NCBI GenBank assembly: GCA_022843145.1
Contig: JALHOF010000009.1
Coordinates: 123,025 to 187,024, forward strand
Source of the DNA: Hyphomicrobium sp.
Lineage (GTDB): Bacteria > Pseudomonadota > Alphaproteobacteria > Rhizobiales > Hyphomicrobiaceae
Length of the DNA stretch: 64,000 nt
Direction: 5' to 3'
This document shows positions 1 through 9,472 of the stretch, in pieces (position 1 is the first letter of the stretch; each line of letters begins with the position of its first letter). The notes under the pieces were generated by a model that saw nothing but the letters and a program-made list of their open reading frames with translations, did not search any database and was not told the DNA's origin. The translations under genes and the position numbers were made by a program.

Positions 1-1
1 G

Positions 2-1909
2 CTCAACACGAAGAAGGAATTCAACAGCGCGCTCGGCAGCCTCGATGCCATCGGTGGTCTCATGAGGCTCGCGGGTCTTGCTGGTCCACGTCCTGGCGAG
101 AGCGAACAGGACCGCGTGCTCGGCTCGTTCTTCAAGGGCCTCGAAGTCTATTCGCCGAAAGAGAGCCGCTTCATCGGCATCCGATACACGTCCGTCGAAC
201 CGCAGCTCGCCGCCGATATCGCCAACCGTATGGCCGAAACCTACCGTGGTTCGCTGGCTACGCTTCGCGTCGAGGAAACCGACGAGGTGCAGAAGGCGCT
301 CGAGCCGAAGATCGCCGAGCTGATGAAGGAAGTGTCGGCGGCGGAGTCGGAAGTCGAGAGGTTTCGCGGCCAATCAGACCGCTTCGTCGGCGGCCCGCAA
401 CGCACGGCGCTGATCGAACAGCAGCTCGGTGAACTCACGGCTGAGTTGACCAAGACGCAAGGTGCGCGCAGCGAGGTCGAGGGCCGTGCCAAGTCGGCGC
501 GCGAGCTTCTGAAATCCGGTTCCGCCGAAGTTCTTCCAGACGTCCAACGCTCGCCCCTGATCCAGAACCTCGTACAGAGCCGTGTCCGTGCCGAGCGGCA
601 GATTGCCGAACTGTCCGTATCGCTGTTGCCGGGCCACCCCCGCATGCAGCAGCTCAACGCCGATCTCGCCGGCCTGAAGCGGCAGATCGCAGCCGAGGTC
701 GGAAAGCTCGTCGAGGGTCTCGAGAAGGAGGCCAAGTCGGCGATCAATCGTGAAGCATCGGTGCAGAAAAGCATCGACACGCTGAAGAGTAAGGTCGTCA
801 ACACCGGCGGCGACGACGTCAAGCTGCGCAGTCTCGAAGCGGCGGCGAAGTCGAAGCGCGCCGAACTCGATCGGCTGCAGGCGCAGTACGAGTCCAACAA
901 GGCGCGCGCGACACCGGGCGCGGTGCCGGTCGAGGCTCAGATCATCACGCAGGCCCGCATTTCGAGCGTCCCGACCTTTCCGCGCAAGGGACCGTACTCC
1001 GGCCTGATCGCCGCCGCGATGTTCCTGTTCGGCCTTGCCTGGACGATTTCCAAGGCGCTGTTCGTCGGCGCCCGTTCACAGGGCGGGGCGGCGGTGTCCG
1101 TGCATACGGCTCCGATGTCCACCGCTGTATCTCGCACCGAGCCCGCGCTCGCGATGGGTCAGGTCAGCGCTGCCGGTCATGGCGCCAGTGCCGTGGCGCG
1201 GCCGGCCGCGGCGCCTGCGATCGTCTCGCAGGCTTCGACGTCCGAAGCCGCCGACAAGCTGCCGACCATCTCGGCGATTGCCAGCCGCATTGTCGCCCGT
1301 GCGCCGTCGCAGGGCGGATACCGTGTGCTCGTTGCCGGCGACCACGACGACGTCGATGCCGCGGCGGAGGCCATCGAACTCGCAAAGTCGATCTCGAATA
1401 CGGGCAAACAGGTCATTCTCGTCGACTGGTCGCTCGAAGGCGCCGGCCTGTCGTCAAAGGTCGGCGTGCAGCGTACGCCGGGCCTGACCGATCTGTTGCA
1501 GGGCGCGGCACGGTTCGAGGACGTCATTCGTCGCGAGCCCTCGGGTCAGTTCCACGTCCTGTCGGCGGGGGCCGCGATGGACGAAGCCGACGGGGCCATC
1601 GACGATGACCAGCTCAACCTTGTGCTCGACGCGCTCGACGAAGCCTATGACATGATCGTCGTGACCGGCGGCCACGATCCCGCGCGGCAATTGTTCGAGG
1701 CCATCCAAGGCCGGTTCGATGCAGGCGTGCTCGTCGGCGACGGCAAGAAGCGCGCGAATGCACTGGTCGATCCGCCGGGTACGATGCTGGGCTTCGAGGT
1801 CACTGAAATCGACATCGTGCGGTATGACCGTCCCGCGGCTGCTCCGACCGGGCTGCAGCGGATCATTCGTGGCGGCGCCGGCAACGGCAGCGAGATCCGG
1901 CCTAGCTGA
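2..1909 (+). CDS. Wzz/ExoP-like exopolysaccharide transport protein (5' end missing)
   Basis: The frame is open to the left edge, so the N-terminus lies outside the window. The visible part has a long charged alpha-helical, probably periplasmic coiled-coil section (about 190-910), one membrane segment (about 985-1060), an Ala/Pro-rich linker, then a cytoplasmic P-loop-like domain from about 1318. This layout is that of GumC/ExoP polysaccharide co-polymerases, which set exopolysaccharide chain length and can carry a BY-kinase domain. The kinase-like part keeps a hydrophobic Walker-A'-like strand (VILVDWS, about 1412), but the Walker A position reads AGDHDDVDAAAEA with no GK[ST], and there is no C-terminal Tyr cluster. 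It is therefore probably not an active tyrosine kinase. The neighbouring acyltransferase and deacetylase fit an exopolysaccharide locus. Confidence 0.8.
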   Translation, partial: LNTKKEFNSALGSLDAIGGLMRLAGLAGPRPGESEQDRVLGSFFKGLEVYSPKESRFIGIRYTSVEPQLAADIANRMAETYRGSLATLRVEETDEVQKALEPKIAELMKEVSAAESEVERFRGQSDRFVGGPQRTALIEQQLGELTAELTKTQGARSEVEGRAKSARELLKSGSAEVLPDVQRSPLIQNLVQSRVRAERQIAELSVSLLPGHPRMQQLNADLAGLKRQIAAEVGKLVEGLEKEAKSAINREASVQKSIDTLKSKVVNTGGDDVKLRSLEAAAKSKRAELDRLQAQYESNKARATPGAVPVEAQIITQARISSVPTFPRKGPYSGLIAAAMFLFGLAWTISKALFVGARSQGGAAVSVHTAPMSTAVSRTEPALAMGQVSAAGHGASAVARPAAAPAIVSQASTSEAADKLPTISAIASRIVARAPSQGGYRVLVAGDHDDVDAAAEAIELAKSISNTGKQVILVDWSLEGAGLSSKVGVQRTPGLTDLLQGAARFEDVIRREPSGQFHVLSAGAAMDEADGAIDDDQLNLVLDALDEAYDMIVVTGGHDPARQLFEAIQGRFDAGVLVGDGKKRANALVDPPGTMLGFEVTEIDIVRYDRPAAAPTGLQRIIRGGAGNGSEIRPS

Positions 1910-1949
1910 GCCGCGATCGCGGGACAGGGACCCGCGCGCAAGCGTCGTT

Positions 1950-3170
1950 TCAGTGTCCGGCGCCGAACAACCGGCGGCGCGTCTGCCGCGCTACGGACCA
2001 CAAGGCCGGGTTGCGCTTGATCGTGCGTTTGGCGAGCGCGGCGGCCGTCATGCAGCTTGCGAGCGGCAGCCCGGCTGCGGACATCGCGAAAATCGTCGTG
2101 ACGAGCGGTAGAACTTCGGGAGCCCACGCCGTCTTGTAGGCTGCGGCGCCCGGACCGAAGTCGTACTCCGTCATGCCGGCCGCCGCCGCCGAGGCGATGC
2201 TGTCGGTCAGCAGCAGCAGGCCAGGCGAGCAATCGCGCAGGCTTTCGGAGACGAGCGCCGTGTTGAGGAGATGACGGCAATGGCCGTCGTCGACGGTCAG
2301 CGCGATGGCGCCGATCTCGCCTCCCGCTTCCAGGGCCGAGATCGAGAGCCGCGGATTGCAGTCATCGTTCCGAACGGCAAGCGTCCGATAGAATGCCACG
2401 AGCGCTGGGTCGCCGAAGACGTCGGCGATGCCGCCGTCGCGGAGCTGCCTGCTCTTCGCGTCAAGGAATCGCGTTGTCAGGTCCAGCCGTTGCGAGGCAC
2501 AGCCCGCTTCGAGCAGCCGGTAGCCGCCCATGTCCGACGCCTTGCGCGCCTTGCGGCGAAGGGTCGAGCGGGTGCGCGCGGAAAAGCGCTCGGCATAGAG
2601 GTCGTCAAACGGCTGCCGCAACCCGAGCACGTGACTGTCGTTGGCTGAGACGAGGCCTCCAGCGCGCGCGAATGGATTCGGGCGTCCGAGCCACGTGGCG
2701 GGCTGCCGGTCGAGGCGCACGGCGGCGAGCGGCACGGTGCGCGAGATCGTCTGGAAGAGGTTGCGCACATCGCGACGCGACAGGTTCGGTGAGAGTTCGG
2801 GGTCGAGCAGCGCCAAGCCGTAGTTCGCGTGTGACTGACCGAGAAAGCCGGCGACGATCTGACCGCCGACACGCTCGAGCCCGAGCGGCAGCAGGAGCCG
2901 CAACCGCCCTTGCGCGCACCGCGCCGTGACGATGAGTGGCTCCTCGCCTGAGATCGAAGCAGCGGTCTGTGTCCAGGCAGTCAACCAGCCATAGGATTGG
3001 AAGACGGATGCTCGGGCGCCGTTGGCGGCGATTTCGTCCCAGAATGGTGCGATCGCGGCGAGGTCGTCATGGAAGTCGAGCGACAGCGGCAGGCCGGCCG
3101 CGCGCACGACGGCGCGGTCGCGCCGCTTGCGGGCGATAAATGAGCGGTCCTGTGCGAACATCTCCTGCAT
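1950..3170 (-). CDS. CelD/BcsL-family GNAT acyltransferase
   Basis: This 406-residue protein has the two-lobed GNAT (FemAB-like) organisation of the CelD/BcsL family, which is common in cellulose and exopolysaccharide loci. Visible family traits are an N-terminal lobe with FQSYGWLTAW, a basic helix rich in Arg/Lys (ARTRSTLRRKARKA), and a C-terminal lobe with EYDFGPGAAAYKTAWA, the usual end of the acyl-CoA domain. The likely role is O- or N-acylation of exopolysaccharide sugars in the cytoplasm; the substrate cannot be told from sequence. It converges on the ExoP-like gene and is divergent from the deacetylase gene, with about 280 bp between the two starts that probably holds both promoters. 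Confidence 0.75.
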   Translation of the reverse strand: MQEMFAQDRSFIARKRRDRAVVRAAGLPLSLDFHDDLAAIAPFWDEIAANGARASVFQSYGWLTAWTQTAASISGEEPLIVTARCAQGRLRLLLPLGLERVGGQIVAGFLGQSHANYGLALLDPELSPNLSRRDVRNLFQTISRTVPLAAVRLDRQPATWLGRPNPFARAGGLVSANDSHVLGLRQPFDDLYAERFSARTRSTLRRKARKASDMGGYRLLEAGCASQRLDLTTRFLDAKSRQLRDGGIADVFGDPALVAFYRTLAVRNDDCNPRLSISALEAGGEIGAIALTVDDGHCRHLLNTALVSESLRDCSPGLLLLTDSIASAAAAGMTEYDFGPGAAAYKTAWAPEVLPLVTTIFAMSAAGLPLASCMTAAALAKRTIKRNPALWSVARQTRRRLFGAGH

Positions 3171-3448
3171 GTGAGCGTCTCACCCTTGCCGCGATGATCA
3201 CCGCGGTCTCGGCAGCGCTGAGCAAGGATCGCGCCAGAACTCCGCGTGCCGCCGATGGCAGGTAAGGTCGTGTCCACCGACTGCTGGGTGCCAGGCTCCG
3301 CATACTGATGTTAACCAGCCGAGCGGATTGGTATCGTGATGCATTGGAACGTTCGACGATGCTGCACGGCGTTTGCATAGACGTCCGCACGTTCACGGCG
3401 GGACAAGTCTCCGTGAAATCTTCTCGCATGGGATCGGTCCGGGAACTC

Positions 3449-4513
3449 ATGAGCCGTCACGCAACCAGGATGCTGAAAGCCGGTCTGTCCGCTCTCTACT
3501 ATTCGGGGGCGGGCGAACTTCTGGCGCCACTGACGCGGGGCGCAGGCGTCATTTTTATGATGCATCGCGTTTCTCCGCAGCGGACGGAGGATTTCGAGCC
3601 GAACCGGATTCTGCGCGTCACGCCTGAATTCCTCGAGCGGACGGTCCGTCACGTCATCGAGCGCGGCTTCGACTGCATTTCTCTGGACGAAGTGCCCGAC
3701 CGCCTTGCCGCGCCGCCGGGCGCGCGGCCGTTTGCGTGCTTTACGTTCGACGACGGCTACCGCGATAATCTCGAGTTTGCGTTCCCGATCCTCCAGCGCT
3801 ACCGGGTGCCGCACACGCTCTACGTTCCGACGGAGTACCCCGAAGGCCGCGGCGATTTGTGGTGGCTGGTTCTCGAAAGCGCGATCCGGCTGTCGGATCG
3901 CACGCAGATCGTGGTCGACGGACAAACCGAGGCATATGCGACGGCGACGACCGCCGAGAAGGATCGCGCCTATAACGCCATCTACTGGCAGTTGCGCCGA
4001 TTGCCGGAGCACAAGGCCCGCGCCATCGTCGCCAGTATGGCGCAGGCGGCCGGCTTCGACCCCGCGCAGCTCTGCTCCGAGCTCATACTCGGCTGGGATC
4101 AACTGCGCGAGGCGGTTAAGGATCCGCTTCTGACGGTTGGCGCGCACACATGCAATCACTTCGCTCTTAGCAAGCTCGACGCGGCGGACGCCTACTACGA
4201 AATGAGCGAGAGCCGGGCGCGGATCGAGCAGGAACTCGGTCGCCGCTGCGATCACTTTAGCTACCCCTACGGCTGCGAGATGACGGCGGGACCACGTGAA
4301 TTCGCTCTGGCTCGCCAGCTCGGCTACAAGACGGCCGTTACGACCCGCAAGGGGTTGGTCCAATACAGCCACGCGGATGAACTCACCGCCATTCCGCGGC
4401 TGTCGCTCAACGGCGATTTCCAGGCGCAAAAGTACATCGACGTCATGCTGTCCGGATTACCGTTCGCGATGTGGAACGCGGCACGGCGCGTCATCAGCCC
4501 AGCCTCGGCTTGA
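3449..4513 (+). CDS. Polysaccharide deacetylase (NodB-homology, CE4)
   Basis: The product has NodB-homology motifs: TFDDGY near residue 100 (catalytic and metal Asp pair), HTCNH near residue 232 (metal His-x3-His) and SYPYG near residue 270. CE4 enzymes remove N- or O-acetyl groups from polysaccharides. There is no signal peptide, which suggests a cytoplasmic or membrane-associated step in exopolysaccharide assembly. I chose ATG 3449 because similarity to family N-termini starts there (SRHATRMLKAGLSALYYSG); in-frame ATGs at 3428 and 3308 would give longer forms without added family features. A perfect GCCGGC palindrome (4535-4548) follows the stop and may help to end transcription. Confidence 0.8.
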   Translation: MSRHATRMLKAGLSALYYSGAGELLAPLTRGAGVIFMMHRVSPQRTEDFEPNRILRVTPEFLERTVRHVIERGFDCISLDEVPDRLAAPPGARPFACFTFDDGYRDNLEFAFPILQRYRVPHTLYVPTEYPEGRGDLWWLVLESAIRLSDRTQIVVDGQTEAYATATTAEKDRAYNAIYWQLRRLPEHKARAIVASMAQAAGFDPAQLCSELILGWDQLREAVKDPLLTVGAHTCNHFALSKLDAADAYYEMSESRARIEQELGRRCDHFSYPYGCEMTAGPREFALARQLGYKTAVTTRKGLVQYSHADELTAIPRLSLNGDFQAQKYIDVMLSGLPFAMWNAARRVISPASA

Positions 4514-4549
4514 GTCCGTTCGGTTTGTGCTTCTGCCGGCATGCCGGCG

Positions 4550-4771
4550 TCAGTTTGGCTTGCCGTCAGCGTCAGGCTTCGACATCCACTTGATGAGCCA
4601 GGCAGCCGGCAGCACCCACAGCAACCCGGCAACGGCGTAGAACACCAACTCGACGAACTTCCCGGAGTTGACCTGCAGCACGACAGCCGCGGCGAGCGCC
4701 AGCAGCGCGTAGACGATCACGAACAGCAGAAGCAGCACCGTACCGACGAGCTTTCGTGAGCTTTGTGTCAT
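4550..4771 (-). CDS. DUF2842 small membrane protein
   Basis: The 73-residue product has two hydrophobic segments (about residues 8-32 and 40-62) and a short charged C-terminus (KWMSKPDADGKPN). This fits DUF2842, a family of unknown function often found next to ctaA in Hyphomicrobiales, as here. The start at 4771 has an AGGACG-like ribosome binding site just upstream. The frame is open further upstream, but that extension is Arg/Pro-rich and looks non-coding. It is divergent from ctaA. Confidence 0.8.
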   Translation of the reverse strand: MTQSSRKLVGTVLLLLFVIVYALLALAAAVVLQVNSGKFVELVFYAVAGLLWVLPAAWLIKWMSKPDADGKPN

Positions 4772-5008
4772 CTGACGTCCTGATTCTCGTTCGCTACGAT
4801 GATCGGAGCTAGTACGCCGGCCGCTGCCGATCGGGTCTCTGGGACGGCTGCGCCTGTCGGGCGCATTGTGCGACGTGGCAGGTGGAGTTAACTGGCCTTG
4901 GCGGCACAGCGGTCGCCACACCCAACGTCGCCCCGGCGGCGGCCCCATCAATCTTGCCCAGCCGGCCGAGACCTGCCGGAATGCGGCGAGGCCTGGAACC
5001 AGCAGTGG

Positions 5009-6124
5009 ATGTCACGCATGGCCATGTCCCAGACGCAAGTCCACGCAGCGACGCAGGTCGAGCGCACCGGTGACGTGATCGTGGCCGCATGGCTTTGGTT
5101 CATCGCTGCAATCGTCGTGCTGATGATCCTGGTCGGCGGTGCAACACGCTTGACCGACAGCGGATTGTCGATCACCGAATGGCAGCCGATCATGGGCGCA
5201 ATTCCGCCGCTGTCGGAGGCGGATTGGCAAGTCGCCTTTGCCAAATACAAGGAAATTCCGGAATACAAGCTCGTCAACAAGGGCATGTCGCTCGACGCGT
5301 TCAAGACAATATTCTGGTGGGAGTGGGGCCATCGGTTTTTGGGCCGTCTGATCGGATTGGTGTTTGCAATTCCGCTCGCCGTGTTCTGGACCTTGGGCTG
5401 GTTGCGGCCCGGGCTCGCGCCGAAGCTCGTGGCGTTGCTGTCGCTCGGCGGACTGCAGGGCGGCATCGGCTGGTACATGGTGCAGTCGGGACTGGTCGAG
5501 CGCGTCGATGTCAGCCAATACCGTCTCGCGCTGCATCTCACCATCGCCTTCGTCATTCTCGGCGCGGCGGTTTGGCTGGCGCTTTCGCTCGGACGCGATG
5601 ACCGCGCGGTGCGGCTGAAAACGGTCGACGCGACGCAGCGCCGCCGCGCCGGCGTCATCGCGGCACTGGTTTTGGCTCAAGTCGTGCTCGGCGCATTCGT
5701 GGCTGGGACCAAGGCGGGACTGACCTACAACACCTGGCCGCTGATGGATGGCCATATCGTTCCCGCGGGTCTCTTGGCCATGCAGCCGTGGTATCTCAAC
5801 GTCACCGAGAACGTGGCGACCATCCAGTTCAATCATCGCCTCATCGCTTACGTCCTGCTCGCCATCGCGATCTGGCATGTCCTGTCGCTCCTGCGCACGC
5901 AGGATGACGAACGGGTCGTCCGGTCTGCCGTCGTCCTGCTGGCTGTCACGCTGGCGCAAGCCGCGCTCGGCATCGCAACCCTGTTGGCCGCGCGGGGCTC
6001 CATCCCGATCGGGCTCGGCCTCGCGCATCAGGGCTGGGGCGCCATCGTGTTCGCGGTCGCGGTCTGGCATCTCTACCGCATCAAACGGTCGCCGGCCGCC
6101 GCTTCGCTCTCGCGCATGGGCTAG
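5009..6124 (+). CDS. ctaA: Heme A synthase (CtaA/COX15)
   Basis: The product oxidises the heme O methyl group to make heme A for aa3-type cytochrome oxidase, in the inner membrane. It has about eight membrane segments and the conserved His residues of COX15/CtaA type 2: WGHRFLGR, ALHLTIAF, FNHRLIAY and LAHQGWG. The signature GGATRLTDSGLSITEW lies near the N-terminus. Starts at 5009, 5018 and 5024 are close together and none has a strong ribosome binding site; 5009 is taken as the longest ATG form that still looks natural. The upstream extension of the frame (from 4898) is Pro/Arg-rich and unlikely to be translated. Confidence 0.93.
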   Translation: MSRMAMSQTQVHAATQVERTGDVIVAAWLWFIAAIVVLMILVGGATRLTDSGLSITEWQPIMGAIPPLSEADWQVAFAKYKEIPEYKLVNKGMSLDAFKTIFWWEWGHRFLGRLIGLVFAIPLAVFWTLGWLRPGLAPKLVALLSLGGLQGGIGWYMVQSGLVERVDVSQYRLALHLTIAFVILGAAVWLALSLGRDDRAVRLKTVDATQRRRAGVIAALVLAQVVLGAFVAGTKAGLTYNTWPLMDGHIVPAGLLAMQPWYLNVTENVATIQFNHRLIAYVLLAIAIWHVLSLLRTQDDERVVRSAVVLLAVTLAQAALGIATLLAARGSIPIGLGLAHQGWGAIVFAVAVWHLYRIKRSPAAASLSRMG

Positions 6125-6172
6125 TTACGCACTATGTAACGGCGACGAAGCGCACAGCGGGAGTGCAGGCCG

Positions 6173-6709
6173 ATGACCATGAGCCACGATAGCTACTCCG
6201 ACGACTACATCGCCGATATCCTGCGCGACTGCCGCGTGTTTGCATTTGTCGGCGCATCGGCGAACACTTCGCGGCCGAGCTACTTCGCGATGAAGTATCT
6301 TTTGCTCAAGGGCTACAAAGTCATCCCGGTCAATCCGGGGATCGCGGGCCAGGAGATCCTAGGGCAGACCGTCGTTGGCCGGATCGCCGACCTTGCTGCG
6401 CCCGTTGATGTGATCGACGTATTCCGCAACTCCGAGGCTGCGCTCGAGGTCACACGCGAAGCGGTGTCGCTGAAGGACAAGCTTGGGCTCAAGGCGATTT
6501 GGATGCAGCTCGGCGTCCGCAATGACGAGGCGGCGCAAATCGCCGAAGCGGCGGGCTTGAAGGTTGTCATGAACCGCTGCCCCAAGATCGAGTATGGCCG
6601 GCTCTCAGGCGAGATCGGATGGGCGGGGATCAACACCGGACGGCTGACCAGCACCCGCCCGACACTCGGGCCGCGCGGAGTGCAAAACCAAACGATCGGC
6701 GAGAAGTAA
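6173..6709 (+). CDS. CoA-binding (Rossmann) protein, YccU family
   Basis: This 178-residue protein has the CoA-binding domain of the succinyl-CoA synthetase alpha-subunit type: FAFVGASANTSRPSYFAMKYLL at the N-terminus, VIPVNPGIAGQEILG after strand 2, and a C-terminal MNRCPKIEYGRL that contains the conserved Cys-Pro of this family. The molecular role of these stand-alone proteins is not known. A GGGAG ribosome binding site (about 6160) precedes ATG 6173. The gene is about 50 bp after ctaA and may be co-transcribed with it. Confidence 0.85.
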   Translation: MTMSHDSYSDDYIADILRDCRVFAFVGASANTSRPSYFAMKYLLLKGYKVIPVNPGIAGQEILGQTVVGRIADLAAPVDVIDVFRNSEAALEVTREAVSLKDKLGLKAIWMQLGVRNDEAAQIAEAAGLKVVMNRCPKIEYGRLSGEIGWAGINTGRLTSTRPTLGPRGVQNQTIGEK

Positions 6710-6714
6710 TCGCC

Positions 6715-7737
6715 TCAGCGGCCCGGAATTTCTTCCAGATAGTAGCGGTTGACCCAGCCGACGATGTCTTCGTGGCGGACAAAACACCAATCGCCTTGGC
6801 ATGGCCCGATCATCCGCACGCCGCGCGCCTCCGGCTCGAGAGCGGCGATGGCCGGATGCTCCTGCGACGGGCCTTGGCGGACGTTCAATACGTCGTCAAA
6901 GGCAACGCTGACGACGCGATATGCCGGTGCAGGCGGTCCGCCGACACGATAGGGCGGCGTGGTCTGTTGCATGGCGACGCGCGAACCGCCGGGCGGCGCG
7001 TTGGCGGCAGGAACCGGCGGGGCGGGCGCGCGCAGCGGGACCATGCTCGCAGCGCGCACAGGTGGAGCGGCGGTGGCGATCTTCGGCGCGGCCGGCGACG
7101 GAGCCCGGGTTGCCGTCTTGTCGGGCGCGGCCTTCGGCGGTGCCGCGATCATCGCGGCCACGGTTGCGGATTTCGCGACCAACGCCGGTGCGGACTTGGC
7201 CGCGGGAACCGCTGTTGCGGTGGGTGCAGAAGCCGCGATGCGCGGCACGGCTGGCGCCAAAGGCTTGGACGCTGGCGGGTTGGCGTCCGCGATCTGTTCG
7301 GCGGGCGGCGACTTTCGCAGCGTCATCGCCGCGGTGCCGGTTTCGCCGTCGTCTTTTTCCCACTCGATCCGAGTGCCGTCGCGTCGGATCTTCATGCAGC
7401 GCGACTCGGATTTGAACCAGCGCGCCCACTTGTAGCAAAGCTTGTCGCCCGCGACCCACCAGCGGCCGGTGTCGGTCGAGGACCCGAGATAGAATGACAG
7501 CCCGCCTGCTTCGCCCGTCATCGAGCCGTCGTCGGCGTGCTGGATCGGCAATTTGAAGCCCATGGGGGCATCGATGACGACGGTCGAGCCGGGCACCATC
7601 TGAGTCAGGACGCGACCGGAGACGGGCGACCAATCGGCCAGCGCGGCCGTGGCGGCGATGATCGCGCCGGCAGCCAGCGTGCAGCCGGAGATCGTTGCTG
7701 TGACCAGAGATCCGAAGGCGGGACGAGGCCGGACCAT
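6715..7737 (-). CDS. Exported protein with DUF995-like N-terminal part and C-terminal SH3 domain
   Basis: The N-terminus has a membrane or signal segment (ATISGCTLAAGAIIAATAALA). A folded part follows with three Cys and WARWFKSESRCMKIRRDG, which resembles DUF995-type exported proteins of rhizobia. An Ala/Pro-rich linker of about 110 residues leads to a C-terminal bacterial SH3 domain (DVLNVRQGPSQ, GWCFVRHEDIVGWVNRYYL-like ending). SH3 domains of this kind often bind peptidoglycan or other wall material, so a cell-envelope role is inferred. I placed the start at 7737 (MVRPRPAF) because the longer form back to 7800 lacks any useful feature. The DUF995 assignment is tentative; the SH3 call is firm. 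Confidence 0.7.
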   Translation of the reverse strand: MVRPRPAFGSLVTATISGCTLAAGAIIAATAALADWSPVSGRVLTQMVPGSTVVIDAPMGFKLPIQHADDGSMTGEAGGLSFYLGSSTDTGRWWVAGDKLCYKWARWFKSESRCMKIRRDGTRIEWEKDDGETGTAAMTLRKSPPAEQIADANPPASKPLAPAVPRIAASAPTATAVPAAKSAPALVAKSATVAAMIAAPPKAAPDKTATRAPSPAAPKIATAAPPVRAASMVPLRAPAPPVPAANAPPGGSRVAMQQTTPPYRVGGPPAPAYRVVSVAFDDVLNVRQGPSQEHPAIAALEPEARGVRMIGPCQGDWCFVRHEDIVGWVNRYYLEEIPGR

Positions 7738-7935
7738 GAGCGAGACTACCCAAATGCACGAATATCGTGAGACTGCCGAGACTTCCGAGGCGTTCTGCAC
7801 CGCGACTATGGCAGGAACGGGGTCAGCGACCCTGCCGCGGACAGCGGATCCTCGATTCAGCAGCGTGCACCTCTTGCATTAGCACATGGTAAACGGCGTG
7901 CTCCGATCTGCCCGCCCGCCTGCGAAAGTCTTTCT

Positions 7936-9408
7936 TCACGCAGTGGGATCGGCGTTCCCGCGCCCGGCGAAGCGGCCTGCAAAGACGCGTCGTCCCGCCT
8001 CGTAGACGAGGAACAGGACGAACGGCGCCCAATAGGTCAGCGCGTAGATTCCCGTCCACGTGATCCCGTCCGGCGGGCGCGGCAGGTGCAGGCTGGCGGC
8101 CGTCAAGGTCATAAGGAGTGCGGCCGGATGCGGATAAACCGCCAGCAGGGGCACGAGCCAGCCGAAGTACCAGGGATAGTGCGAAGACGTCAGCCAAATG
8201 AAGGCGGCGGACAGCGCGACGAGATGCTCGGGGCGGATCTCGTCGCGACGGCGTGCAACGAGCGTCCAAAGCGCGACGCCGCCTAGGACTGCGACGGCGA
8301 CCGCCGCATAGGTGCGGCCCGACACATCACCCAGGCCGAACTCGCGCAGCAACCAGACCGGGTGGAACCCCCAGCCTGACCTGTAGCCCTCGTTGTCGAG
8401 GTGATTGGCGAGAAACCCGATCACCTTCGTGCCAGCCACCACGAGATGCGGAAGGTAGAGAAATCCGGCCATCACGGCGAACGCCGCCGGCATCCGCCAA
8501 TCGCCGCGCTTCCACAGCGCCGGAAACACGGCGATCGGGAAATATTTGACCAATGCCGCACCAGCGATCAAAGCGCCCGCCAAGCCTTGCCGCGAGCGCA
8601 CGGCAGCAGCGATGCCGAGCACGAGTAGCGCCGTCGCGGCGGCGTCGATGTGCGCCTGACCGGCGAATTCCCAAAGCGGCAGCGGGTGCCACGCATAGAT
8701 CAGCACGCGTTCGCGCGGTAGTCGTGCGGCGTCGAGCCAGCACACGAGCCCCCACACGATGAGCGCCTCGCAGGCCAGCATGACGAGCTTCATGCCGTTG
8801 TGCCCGGCGTCGGCGGCCGTGCCCACCCACCGGTCCAAAGCCGCGCCAGCCGCGAAGACGAGTTGCGCCACGGGCGGGTAGATCGTGAACGCGGTCTCGC
8901 GCTGATTGATGTGCGGATAGATCGCGGGGTCGCGGAACGCCGCCAGCCGCTCATCGGCGGGGATGTAGAGGTACGGGCTCCAGCCCGCGAGCGTGAGCCG
9001 CCCATCCCAGACGTAGCGATACGCGTCGGTGGTGAGGCCGGGCTCGGTCGTCATGGCGACACCGCGCAGGACGAGTGCCATGACAAGGACGAAGACGAGA
9101 TCCATCGCGCGCGCGCCGCGCCAGAGAATGAAGCTGACCGCAATGGCGAACAATGCGCCGTGGGCCAAGGCGGCCTGCGCATAGCCGCCGCTGTCGTGAT
9201 GATCGACCGCCGATGCCGCTTGGGCTGTCGCGAACGCCATCGCAAGCGCGAGCACCGCCAGCGCCGGGCTCAAGCCAGGTGTGGCGTGCGCGGGCTGGGC
9301 GGCGGCCCTGGCGTTTCCGATGCGGTTGGTCGGCATGGACATCGCGGTGCTGGTGATGCTGTTGGGGGTGGCTAACCTGGTAACCGCGCCTCCGTCGAGC
9401 CGCGTCAT
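7936..9408 (-). CDS. GT-C fold polyprenol-phosphate sugar transferase (GT87/DUF2029-like)
   Basis: This 490-residue integral membrane protein has ten or more hydrophobic segments. Typical GT-C features are an early loop with TDAYRYVWDGRL (acidic catalytic-type Asp and Arg), YPPVAQLVFA, LVKYFPIAVFPAL and SSHYPWYFGWLVPL. Such enzymes transfer a sugar from a polyprenyl-phosphate donor on the outer face of the inner membrane. Acceptor and sugar cannot be told from sequence. The first 45 residues are not typical of the family, so the true start could be the ATG near 9342. It lies just downstream of the GH3 gene, on the same strand. Confidence 0.75.
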   Translation of the reverse strand: MTRLDGGAVTRLATPNSITSTAMSMPTNRIGNARAAAQPAHATPGLSPALAVLALAMAFATAQAASAVDHHDSGGYAQAALAHGALFAIAVSFILWRGARAMDLVFVLVMALVLRGVAMTTEPGLTTDAYRYVWDGRLTLAGWSPYLYIPADERLAAFRDPAIYPHINQRETAFTIYPPVAQLVFAAGAALDRWVGTAADAGHNGMKLVMLACEALIVWGLVCWLDAARLPRERVLIYAWHPLPLWEFAGQAHIDAAATALLVLGIAAAVRSRQGLAGALIAGAALVKYFPIAVFPALWKRGDWRMPAAFAVMAGFLYLPHLVVAGTKVIGFLANHLDNEGYRSGWGFHPVWLLREFGLGDVSGRTYAAVAVAVLGGVALWTLVARRRDEIRPEHLVALSAAFIWLTSSHYPWYFGWLVPLLAVYPHPAALLMTLTAASLHLPRPPDGITWTGIYALTYWAPFVLFLVYEAGRRVFAGRFAGRGNADPTA

Positions 9409-9472
9409 CGTCGAATGTCAGGACTAGCTGCAACTCCGGTCCTGCTCGACACACGACTTGGTGAGAGTGGCG

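Noticed and set aside
3311-4429. Long open frame opposite the polysaccharide deacetylase gene
   Set aside because: Arg-rich mirror of a GC-rich gene, no ribosome binding site or family motif. The sense gene carries clear NodB motifs.
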